48,987 nt of DNA from a virus: positions 1 to 48,987 of IMG/VR virus record IMGVR_UViG_3300023301_000018; one strand, 5' to 3'. The notes beneath the pieces were generated by a model. It was given only the letters and a program-made list of their open reading frames with translations, did no database searches and was not told the origin of the DNA. The position numbers were made by a program, and so were the translations under genes. Below are positions 21,434 through 27,197 of the stretch, piece by piece (the stretch's first letter is position 1; each line of letters begins with the position of its first letter).

Positions 21434-21705
21434 AAAAACTGTTGATTGCGTTGATGTTGGTGTCTAGCGCCGTTCATGCAGAAGAGTGGCTGGAGTTACC
21501 AAACAATGCTGGAGGAAAGATTTTGCTATTGACGAGTAAGTGCAAGGGCAGCGACACAGGTCTGTTAGTAATTTCCACTATCCCAAAAGGAATTAATTTA
21601 CATGGCTGCTGGTATGCATTTGCCGACATGATCCACATCTCGTGGGATAGCGGCCAAGCTTCCAGCTTTGACCCAAATGAATTTACTTACCGTAAAAGTA
21701 AATGA
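21430..21705 (+). CDS. Predicted secreted small protein
   Basis: 91 residues with a classical signal peptide MKKLLIALMLVSSAVHA and probable cleavage before EEW. The mature part has two cysteines (TSKCKGSD, NLHGCWYA) that could form a disulfide in the periplasm. It overlaps both neighbours. Secretion suggests action on the host envelope, possibly superinfection exclusion; this is inference. Confidence 0.7.
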   Translation: MKKLLIALMLVSSAVHAEEWLELPNNAGGKILLLTSKCKGSDTGLLVISTIPKGINLHGCWYAFADMIHISWDSGQASSFDPNEFTYRKSK

Positions 21706-21929
21706 AAAAGATTGATCCATATTGGCGGGCTAAGGTAGACGCCACCCGTACAGGGGTAATGAAAACAATTAAATCTGTTCGTGCGGGCGAAGTAAACGAG
21801 GAAGATATAGATAAGCTACAAAACTTTTGTTTATTTGCATTGGCGCTGATGCAGGCAGAAGGCCCTAAGAAGTGGGAGTTAGCTAAACTTAATGCAGAAC
21901 TAATGTCTTTTATGAAGGAGGTGAAATGA
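21702..21929 (+). CDS. Unknown 75-residue early protein
   Basis: 75 residues starting MKKIDPYWRAKVDATRTG, then a helical acidic part (AGEVNEEDIDKLQNF). A truncated relative of its start occurs at 22145-22189 (MKKIYPYWGAK), so this gene has been partly duplicated. ATGA overlap with the previous gene. Function unknown. Confidence 0.6.
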   Translation: MKKIDPYWRAKVDATRTGVMKTIKSVRAGEVNEEDIDKLQNFCLFALALMQAEGPKKWELAKLNAELMSFMKEVK

Positions 21930-22066
21930 TTAAATATAGCCAAGCGTATGAGCGCGTTGTTGAATACCTTTGTATTGCTTGCAGGCGCATCGAGGAGGCC
22001 GCCAAGCAGGGCCAGCTATTCGAGCCAGAACCACCAGCCAAGCAAGAACAAACAAAGTTTTTTTAA
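21926..22066 (+). CDS. 46-residue early peptide with strong ribosome-binding site
   Basis: MIKYSQAYERVVEYLCIACR, then a C-terminus PAKQEQTKFF. The ATG overlaps the previous stop and an AAGGAGGTG site lies three bases upstream, the best such site nearby. The last codons (AAGTTTTTTTAA) recur at the nine-codon frame at 15098. Unknown function. Confidence 0.6.
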   Translation: MIKYSQAYERVVEYLCIACRRIEEAAKQGQLFEPEPPAKQEQTKFF

Positions 22067-22079
22067 AAATGCCAAGGCG

Positions 22080-22156
22080 ACAGCCTGGCGATTGCTCGGA
22101 GGGCAATAAATGAACAACACACCTACAGAGCACTTTGAGCAGCGATGAAAAAGATA
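22080..22156 (+). repeat. 77-bp perfect direct repeat, copy 1 (copy 2 at 22885-22961)
   Basis: Identical to 22885-22961. It contains the last 11 codons of a cytosine methyltransferase gene, a 12-codon frame MNNTPTEHFEQR (22110-22148) and the overlapping start of an MKKI frame. Copy 1 keeps this 3' end without the rest of the gene, so it looks like a relic of a second methyltransferase copy or a recombination footprint. Confidence 0.95.
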
Positions 22157-22189
22157 TATCCGTACTGGGGGGCTAAATGTCCGTTTTAA
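22145..22189 (+). pseudogene. Truncated relic of an MKKI.PYW gene
   Basis: A 14-codon frame MKKIYPYWGAKCPF begins inside the repeat and resembles the start of the gene at 21702 (MKKIDPYWRAK) at both protein and DNA level. It stops at once after the homology. The methyltransferase start lies inside it. Confidence 0.5.
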
Positions 22190-22914
22190 TTGGGGAAAAG
22201 AATGAAATCAGAACAATGCACCTTTTCGCAGGTCACGGCGGTGGACTGCTTGCCGACATCATTCTTGGACACAAGCCAGTTGTTGCTGTTGAGTGGGAAC
22301 CCTACGCCTGCCAAGTCCTTAGAGAACGAGCAGCAGACGGATGGTTCCCCGGCCTGCGAGTGCACGAAGGGGACGTTAGCCTGTTTGACCCATCCGAGTA
22401 CACCGGCTTCGTGGACGTTATTCATGCAGGCTTCCCTTGCCAAGACGTTAGCGTTGCTGGAAAGCAGGCAGGTGTATCTGAGGGAACCCGATCAGGTCTT
22501 TACCGTGAAGTCCTGCGCATCGCTGGCGTGGTACGACCAAAGTTCTTGTTCTTGGAAAACGTATCAGCAATCCTTTCTAACGGATTGGAAACCGTACTCG
22601 GAGACTTGGCCGCGCTGGGGTATGACAGCCGGTGGTGCTGCATACGTGCATCCGATGTCGGGGCACCGCATCAGCGCGACAGGTGGTTTTTGTTGGCCGA
22701 CACCGACAGCGCACAATGCCAAGGAAACGAACGCACCGAGCGAGTCGAATCGGAACACGCCGACATTGGCGGCTCAAGTTGGTGGGAGTCTGAATCCGAC
22801 GTGGATCGAGTGGCTAATGGCGTTTCCAATCGGGTTCACCGTCTTAAAGGATTGGGTAACGCCCAGTGCCCGCTCCAAGCGGCAACAGCCTGGCGATTGC
22901 TCGGAGGGCAATAA
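22177..22914 (+). CDS. DNA cytosine-5 methyltransferase
   Basis: 245 residues; ATG at 22177 behind a GGGGGG site. Motif I HLFAGHGGGLLADIILG (15-31), motif IV GFPCQDVSVAGKQAG (85-99) with catalytic Cys88, motif VI ENVSA (127-131), motif VIII QRDRWFLL (166-173), and the terminal RVHRLKGLGNAQCPLQAA (motifs IX/X). The target-recognition region between VIII and IX is short (about 45 residues), so the enzyme is small for the family. It would methylate cytosine in phage DNA to evade host restriction. No restriction nuclease partner is seen. A second gene uses the same DNA in the next frame, and 77-bp repeats flank the locus. Confidence 0.88.
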   Translation: MSVLIGEKNEIRTMHLFAGHGGGLLADIILGHKPVVAVEWEPYACQVLRERAADGWFPGLRVHEGDVSLFDPSEYTGFVDVIHAGFPCQDVSVAGKQAGVSEGTRSGLYREVLRIAGVVRPKFLFLENVSAILSNGLETVLGDLAALGYDSRWCCIRASDVGAPHQRDRWFLLADTDSAQCQGNERTERVESEHADIGGSSWWESESDVDRVANGVSNRVHRLKGLGNAQCPLQAATAWRLLGGQ

Positions 22915-22918
22915 ATGA
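22202..22918 (+). CDS. Overprinted protein of the LNPxWxEWLM phage family
   Basis: 238 residues in the +1-shifted frame, lying wholly over the methyltransferase gene apart from four bases. The ATG at 22202 has its own GGGG site. It contains SLAKTLALLESRQVYLREP, SWKTYQQSFL, YSETWPRWGM, FCWPTPTAHNAKE and SLNPTWIEWLMAFPIGFT, motifs I recognise from stand-alone phage proteins (SETWPR.GM, WPTP, LNP.WVEWLMG.P.GWT). The function of that family is unknown to me. LAKT reads the codons of PCQD one base out of phase, so the family may descend from this overlap. Confidence 0.65.
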   Translation: MKSEQCTFSQVTAVDCLPTSFLDTSQLLLLSGNPTPAKSLENEQQTDGSPACECTKGTLACLTHPSTPASWTLFMQASLAKTLALLESRQVYLREPDQVFTVKSCASLAWYDQSSCSWKTYQQSFLTDWKPYSETWPRWGMTAGGAAYVHPMSGHRISATGGFCWPTPTAHNAKETNAPSESNRNTPTLAAQVGGSLNPTWIEWLMAFPIGFTVLKDWVTPSARSKRQQPGDCSEGNK

Positions 22919-22961
22919 ACAACACACCTACAGAGCACTTTGAGCAGCGATGAAAAAGATA
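22885..22961 (+). repeat. 77-bp perfect direct repeat, copy 2 (copy 1 at 22080-22156)
   Basis: Second copy, here continuous with the methyltransferase 3' end. It includes a 12-codon frame (22915-22953) overlapping the next ATG by ATGA, a possible translated leader for the gene at 22950. Confidence 0.95.
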
Positions 22962-23147
22962 GAGCAGCCTGAAACTGACTGTAACTATGACCCGTATACA
23001 GGGGAGCCTTTAGTTGATGGTTGGCCGCTTTATTCTGGGTTGCCTCAACGTGAATGGCTAGGGTTGACATATAAAGAAAGGTGCGAGAATTATTGGCATT
23101 ATTTTTGGCGAGTAAAAACCCAAAAATGGATGGGAGCTTTTATATAA
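22950..23147 (+). CDS. Unknown 65-residue protein
   Basis: 65 residues: MKKIEQPETDCNYDPYTGEP, then a Trp/Tyr-rich second half (GLTYKERCENYWHYFW). Its first 12 bases lie in the 77-bp repeat. The start overlaps the preceding 12-codon frame, consistent with coupling. No family recognised. Confidence 0.55.
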   Translation: MKKIEQPETDCNYDPYTGEPLVDGWPLYSGLPQREWLGLTYKERCENYWHYFWRVKTQKWMGAFI

Positions 23148-23161
23148 AAAAGGGAGGTGCA

Positions 23162-23272
23162 GTGATCATACTTGAACTTATTTTGCTGGGAGCAGGCGCT
23201 CTTATTTGTTTGGGTCTTATCTGCGCCGTGTTTGCTATTGCTTTGAAGTTATTAATGGGAGAAGAAGAATGA
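23162..23272 (+). CDS. 36-residue single-pass membrane peptide
   Basis: GTG start at 23162 with a strong GGGAGG site: MIILELILLGAGALICLGLI continues as one hydrophobic helix, then KLLMGEEE. It is likely an inner-membrane peptide. A longer frame starting upstream is less likely because it lacks a site. A 12-codon frame (23269-23307) bridges to the next gene. Confidence 0.6.
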   Translation: MIILELILLGAGALICLGLICAVFAIALKLLMGEEE

Positions 23273-23303
23273 TAGGCGATGTGAACAGTTTAGAAAGGGT
23301 CAT

Positions 23304-24197
23304 ATGAAGTTAACAAACAAATTTGATCTGCCGGAAACAATCGTTAATGTATTAAAGAGGCCGCAGTACAGTCGTGGTAATAGTCATATCTCAGTGACCG
23401 AGTTACTATCAGCGCCGCAGATTGTTCAGCTACGCATAAAGCATAACGATGAACTGGAGCAGGATGCTAGTGAGATGGTCTGGTCTTTATTTGGCACAGC
23501 TATCCACAACGTACTAGAGCACGGTAAGGGTGACAACCATATCGTAGAGGAGCGCGTGTTCGTAGATCTTGATGGCTGGCGCGTATCAGGTCAGATTGAT
23601 TTACAAGAAGTGTATGAGGATGGCATCGAGCTAAAGGACTACAAGATGACATCAGCTTGGTCTGTGCAGCAGGAGAAAACTGATTGGGTAGAGCAGCTAA
23701 ATATCTACGCTTGGTTAATCCAAAAGGCCAAGGGTGTGACCATAAAGAGTTTGCAAATTGTGGCTATCGTTCGAGATTGGAACCGCCGCGATGCTGTTAA
23801 CAAAGAGAGCTATCCCAAGGCTCCGATTGTAAAGATTGACATCCCACTGTGGGACTTTGCCGATGCAGAAGCGTTCGTGCGCGGAAAGATACATAGCCAT
23901 AGCAGTGCTAGTTTGAATGCACAGATTGGTCATGATTTACCTGAATGTACGCCAGATGATATGTGGGAACGCCCTACTACATATGCTGTTAAGAAGATCG
24001 GCGGCGTGCGGGCGAAGCGTGTATTTGACACAGCGGAAGAAGCAGATGAGATGTTAAGCACGCTGAGGGATCACGAAGTTGTAGTTCGGCCTGGGATACG
24101 GATGAGATGCGCAAGCTTCTGTAACGTCAACCAGTTTTGTAAGCAGTACCAGCAATATCTAGAACAAGCTGGTCACATGATTGAATCAGGAGATTAA
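23304..24197 (+). CDS. PD-(D/E)XK exonuclease, RecB/Cas4-like
   Basis: 297 residues. Motifs: GTAIHNVLEH (64-73), D99 in VSGQIDLQ, E109-x-K111 in GIELKDYK, and Q131xxxY in WVEQLNIYAWL. This order is that of RecB-family nucleases. Cysteines near the end (CASFCNVNQFC) could bind an iron-sulphur cluster as in Cas4/AddB. It precedes the ERF gene by one base, a classic exonuclease-annealase pair for phage recombination, resecting ends for the annealing protein. AAGGG site at the ATG. Confidence 0.8.
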   Translation: MKLTNKFDLPETIVNVLKRPQYSRGNSHISVTELLSAPQIVQLRIKHNDELEQDASEMVWSLFGTAIHNVLEHGKGDNHIVEERVFVDLDGWRVSGQIDLQEVYEDGIELKDYKMTSAWSVQQEKTDWVEQLNIYAWLIQKAKGVTIKSLQIVAIVRDWNRRDAVNKESYPKAPIVKIDIPLWDFADAEAFVRGKIHSHSSASLNAQIGHDLPECTPDDMWERPTTYAVKKIGGVRAKRVFDTAEEADEMLSTLRDHEVVVRPGIRMRCASFCNVNQFCKQYQQYLEQAGHMIESGD

Positions 24198-24941
24198 ATG
24201 AAAGAAATTGCCGCAGCCCTAGTGAAGGCTCAAAAAGAGTTTGAACCTGCTCTCAAAAATAGTATTAACCCGCAGTTCCGTTCGCCCTATGCAAACCTTA
24301 GTTCTTGTGTAGAGGCAGTCGTTGGTGCGCTAAACAATAACGGCATCTACCTTATGCAGTTAACCGATGAACACGAGGATGGTGTCAAAGTATCTACGGT
24401 GTTTATACATGAGTCTGGCGAGCAGATATCAGCAGGTAGCCTGTTCATGCCTGCTACTAAGCAGGATGCCCAAGGGTTTGGATCTGCGCTTACCTATGCC
24501 CGCCGTTATAGCTTGATGGCAGCGTGCTGTATTGCAGGAGAAGATGATGATGCAAACCTATCCTCTAGGCCAAAGGAGTCGTCTTATGAACCGAAGCCCG
24601 CTCAGGTTAAGGCTATCCCCAAACCACCGGTTATTGAAAAAGTACAGCCAGTTGCATCTCCGCCCGTACAGACAATTGCTCCTCCGCAGAAAATGGAGGG
24701 TACAGTTGGCCAATGGCAGCTTAAGGTATCGGCGGAACCCGGTACGGACACCGAGGATTGGTCGCTAGCTATTTCAAAGTCGGTTATCTTTGCTTTAGAA
24801 ATGGCGCAATCATCAGAAGATGTAACGAATATCTTTAAGATTAACCGCGTAATTTTTGACAAACTGAAAGCGATTGACCCAGTATCGTATGACATGTTGT
24901 TGAGCAAATTTAAAGAACTCAAGGAGAAATTAAATGGATAA
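24198..24941 (+). CDS. erf: ERF-family single-strand annealing protein
   Basis: 247 residues. The N-terminal 115 resemble ERF: EIAAALVKAQKEFEPALKNS, NPQFRSPYANLSSCVEAV, LNNNGIYLMQLT and QGFGSALTYARRYSLMAACC followed by GEDDDAN. The C-terminal half is Pro-rich then a helical domain. ERF proteins form rings on ssDNA and anneal complementary strands, enabling recombination or circularisation. It is coupled to the nuclease gene before it and overlaps the SSB-like gene after it by eight bases. Confidence 0.85.
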   Translation: MKEIAAALVKAQKEFEPALKNSINPQFRSPYANLSSCVEAVVGALNNNGIYLMQLTDEHEDGVKVSTVFIHESGEQISAGSLFMPATKQDAQGFGSALTYARRYSLMAACCIAGEDDDANLSSRPKESSYEPKPAQVKAIPKPPVIEKVQPVASPPVQTIAPPQKMEGTVGQWQLKVSAEPGTDTEDWSLAISKSVIFALEMAQSSEDVTNIFKINRVIFDKLKAIDPVSYDMLLSKFKELKEKLNG

Positions 24942-25236
24942 CACCCCTAAAAAAACCTACCCAAACAGTGGCCGACTGAACTATACCAAGAGCAAGATTC
25001 ACCCTGATAGCCCTGATATGTACGGCGAAATATCTGTCGAGCGCGGCGTTCTGCGGCAGATGCTGGATGAGGATGATAGCGATTCGGTGACGCTTAAGAT
25101 TAACGCTTGGCAGAAGGATGGTAACTATGGACCTTGGTTTTCCGTTCGTATCAACACATACAAGCCAGGTATGCAGCAGATACCACAGCAAAAGCAAGCT
25201 GCGCCAGAAGATGACAGTTCCGATGTGCCCTTCTGA
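24934..25236 (+). CDS. Small SSB-like protein
   Basis: 100 residues. The body (RLNYTKSKIHPDSPDMYGEI, WFSVRIN) is compatible with a small beta-barrel, and the acidic C-terminus DDSSDVPF resembles the partner-binding tip of SSB (DDDIPF). It lies between the annealase and nuclease genes. I infer an ssDNA-binding protein; an OB fold is not proven. Confidence 0.55.
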   Translation: MDNTPKKTYPNSGRLNYTKSKIHPDSPDMYGEISVERGVLRQMLDEDDSDSVTLKINAWQKDGNYGPWFSVRINTYKPGMQQIPQQKQAAPEDDSSDVPF

Positions 25237-25556
25237 TGGCCGGTAAATCTCCAACGCAGCGTAGTTTGGAATACCTTCGGGAGATTGGCTATCTTCCGGA
25301 GGTAGTTGAGCGGTTTAATAGTTTTACTAAACGGAAAAAAGACCTTTGGGGTTGGTGTGATGTGATCGCCATTCGTAAGGATGAGGTCTTAGCCGTGCAA
25401 GTAACGAGTAGTAGTAATGTATCTGCCCGCATAAAGAAGATACAGGAGTCTGACACCGTAGGTCGGGTCAGGGACGCTGGGATCAGAATTGTTGTTCATG
25501 GCTGGGGTAAGAACAGCAAGGGCAAATATGTTCTAAGAGAGGAGGATATTAGCTAA
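25236..25556 (+). CDS. Putative PD-(D/E)XK-type endonuclease
   Basis: 106 residues. KKDLWGWCDVIAIRKDEVLA then VQVTSSSNVSARIKKI has the order D-(x)n-E-x-x-x-Q typical of small resolvase-like nucleases (VRR-NUC or Hjc type), though the usual Lys is replaced by Gln. A Holliday-junction or repair nuclease fits the recombination module, but the assignment is tentative. Confidence 0.45.
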   Translation: MAGKSPTQRSLEYLREIGYLPEVVERFNSFTKRKKDLWGWCDVIAIRKDEVLAVQVTSSSNVSARIKKIQESDTVGRVRDAGIRIVVHGWGKNSKGKYVLREEDIS

Positions 25557-25978
25557 TGGAAACAAGCCAATTTGAAGCGGTAAAGGTTTCGATAAAGCAG
25601 GACAACACGGGGTATGTTCTTACGCTAAGGATACATCCAGACGAGCTACCAGAGGTTATCATGCGGGATTTTGTTGGCTCTAGGTATGTGGCTGTTCTTG
25701 TTCGGATTAACGATGAAGAGCGCCCGATGAACCGAGAGGATGAGTTGGGTAGGGACATGGTTAGATTTTCTGGGATGCTATGCCGTGACCCTAACTTTTG
25801 GGAGTTCCTTGCAGATGCTGGTGAAATATTCGATAAATCAGAAAAGGAAGCAACGCAATGGATAAGCAGTCGATTGAAGGTAAAGAGCCGGTCAGACATT
25901 CAAAAAAGTCAGACGGCGATAGATCAAATGATGAGGATCAAACAGGAGTTCAACGCGTGGAAAATGCAAAAAGATTAG
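25556..25978 (+). CDS. Conserved phage protein of unknown function
   Basis: 140 residues. The sequence (VSIKQDNTGYVLTLRIHPDE, MRDFVGSRYVAVLVRIND, FSGMLCRDPNFWEFL) is one I recognise from many phages next to recombination genes; function unknown. A mixed beta N-terminus is followed by a helical tail. It starts adjacent to the previous stop. The next gene may begin 121 bases before its end. Confidence 0.65.
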   Translation: METSQFEAVKVSIKQDNTGYVLTLRIHPDELPEVIMRDFVGSRYVAVLVRINDEERPMNREDELGRDMVRFSGMLCRDPNFWEFLADAGEIFDKSEKEATQWISSRLKVKSRSDIQKSQTAIDQMMRIKQEFNAWKMQKD

Positions 25979-26244
25979 TGCCTTACTCTCTGTATCTGCC
26001 AGAGGAAATGCACGCGCAGCTAAAGCTCAAGGCCAAAAACCGACAGGCTTCTTCTATGGTGCGCGATGCTATCACTATGATTCTTGAGGGTAATGATTAC
26101 TTTACCGCTGGCTACAAACAAGCAATCACTGATTCTCTAAGAGTAGTTAACTCTAACGAAACCGTAACCGCCATATCTTTAAACGGGATAAACATGGCAG
26201 ATGTTATTTCTAATGAGCTAAATGATTTGGCTCTAAAAAAATAA
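25858..26244 (+). CDS. Ribbon-helix-helix DNA-binding protein
   Basis: 128 residues from the ATG at 25858 (AAGGAAG site), or 88 from a GTG at 25978 overlapping the previous stop (weak site). The RHH core is LVPYSLYLPEEMHAQLKLKA then ASSMVRDAITMIL. The N-terminal 40 residues are polar and probably disordered and share DNA with the previous gene. It likely represses early genes; operator sites are not identified. Confidence 0.65.
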   Translation: MDKQSIEGKEPVRHSKKSDGDRSNDEDQTGVQRVENAKRLVPYSLYLPEEMHAQLKLKAKNRQASSMVRDAITMILEGNDYFTAGYKQAITDSLRVVNSNETVTAISLNGINMADVISNELNDLALKK

Positions 26245-26261
26245 ATTAGGAGGGGATCAAA

Positions 26262-26516
26262 ATGCTAGTAAATGGAAGATTCATTCAAGAAAACCCAATA
26301 AAAATTGGTGTGTACTACATACCAAAAAACAAAACCACGTTAACAACAGAAGAATATTTTGCTCAGGAAATTATGCTTTCAGATTATAGCAAAATAAACA
26401 ACATGTTAATTAGCACTAGATTATCGAAAGTATTTTTGTTGGTTTGTATTTTTATACTGGGCGTGGCGGTACTTGCACCATTCATTAAATTTATTGAAGA
26501 ATTTCTTGCAGAGTGA
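26262..26516 (+). CDS. Small C-terminal membrane protein
   Basis: 84 residues with one hydrophobic helix near the C-terminus (SKVFLLVCIFILGVAVLAPF). AGGAGGGG site nine bases before the ATG, very strong. It could be a holin-like or envelope protein, but a single helix at the C-terminus is not enough to say. Function unknown. Confidence 0.6.
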   Translation: MLVNGRFIQENPIKIGVYYIPKNKTTLTTEEYFAQEIMLSDYSKINNMLISTRLSKVFLLVCIFILGVAVLAPFIKFIEEFLAE

Positions 26517-26812
26517 GCGACAACTTAAAGACTGCGCAGAAAATAGCGCAGGACAATGGCCTTGTTTACTCTCCAGATGGTGACGCTATCCTTTGGATGA
26601 ACAAGCTTTCTGATTTAATAAGACAAGAGGAAAGAGAAATATGCGCTAGGCTTTGTGAGGATTCTGCAATGGCTGAAGCGGCAAAGATTTTACGGCGACA
26701 ACAACCAGACTTTGATAAGTTATACAACGAGTTCTTAATGAGGAAAGGCTGGATGACCAGACCTCAAACAGAACAAACATTTAAAGCTGGTTGGGATGCC
26801 GCTAAAACGTAA
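26513..26812 (+). CDS. Unknown 99-residue protein (GTG start)
   Basis: 99 residues starting with GTG that overlaps the previous stop. Cys-containing helical segment QEEREICARLCEDSAMAEAA and a C-terminal FKAGWDAAKT, a phrase frequent in small phage proteins. No family recognised. After it, 26813-26903 is an AT-rich gap without a gene. Confidence 0.55.
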   Translation: MSDNLKTAQKIAQDNGLVYSPDGDAILWMNKLSDLIRQEEREICARLCEDSAMAEAAKILRRQQPDFDKLYNEFLMRKGWMTRPQTEQTFKAGWDAAKT

Positions 26813-26903
26813 CGCTAAGTAATTTGTAAATGCTATTAGATATTTCTTTTTGATAGAGATTATCTATGTATTTTAAAATCTATTACCAACAAGATTTTTA
26901 TAG

Positions 26904-27194
26904 ATGAAATCTATTAAGAAGTATATGAGTGAAGTAGCAAATGTGGGCTGCGTTCTTTGCCACCATCTTGATTACGGGCATACCCCTGCTGTTCTCCACC
27001 ACCCGCGTGATGCGGTTGGTGGAGCGCAGCGGGCCTCTGATTGGCTTGTAATACCTCTTTGCCCAGAACACCATGTCGGTAAGTCTGGGTACCACGGACT
27101 AGGTAGCAGAGGGTTTTATACACGGTATAAACTTTCAGAGTGGGATCTTATGGCTATGACTATAGAGCTACACCAGAAATCAATTTCTCATTGA
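26904..27194 (+). CDS. Ref/HNH-like nuclease
   Basis: 96 residues. VGCVLCHHLDYGHTPAVLHH, IPLCPEHHVG and YHGLGSRGFYTRYKLSEWDL match the Ref-type nuclease pattern (CxxC, a His pair, LCxxHH, then IHG......FE.RYG...DLL). In P1 Ref, RecA filaments guide DNA cutting by such an HNH-like fold. Here it ends the recombination module, so a recombination-linked endonuclease is likely. It meets the giant leftward gene head-on with a 15-base overlap. Confidence 0.65.
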   Translation: MKSIKKYMSEVANVGCVLCHHLDYGHTPAVLHHPRDAVGGAQRASDWLVIPLCPEHHVGKSGYHGLGSRGFYTRYKLSEWDLMAMTIELHQKSISH

Positions 27195-27197
27195 TTT
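27177..27197. terminator. AT-rich hairpin at convergent gene ends
   Basis: AAATCAAT and ATTGATTT form an 8-bp stem with a 5-base loop, spanning the stop codons of both convergent genes. On the plus strand it is followed by CCTTACTTCTTC, so not a perfect U-tract. A bidirectional terminator is plausible; the stem is AT-rich. Confidence 0.45.
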
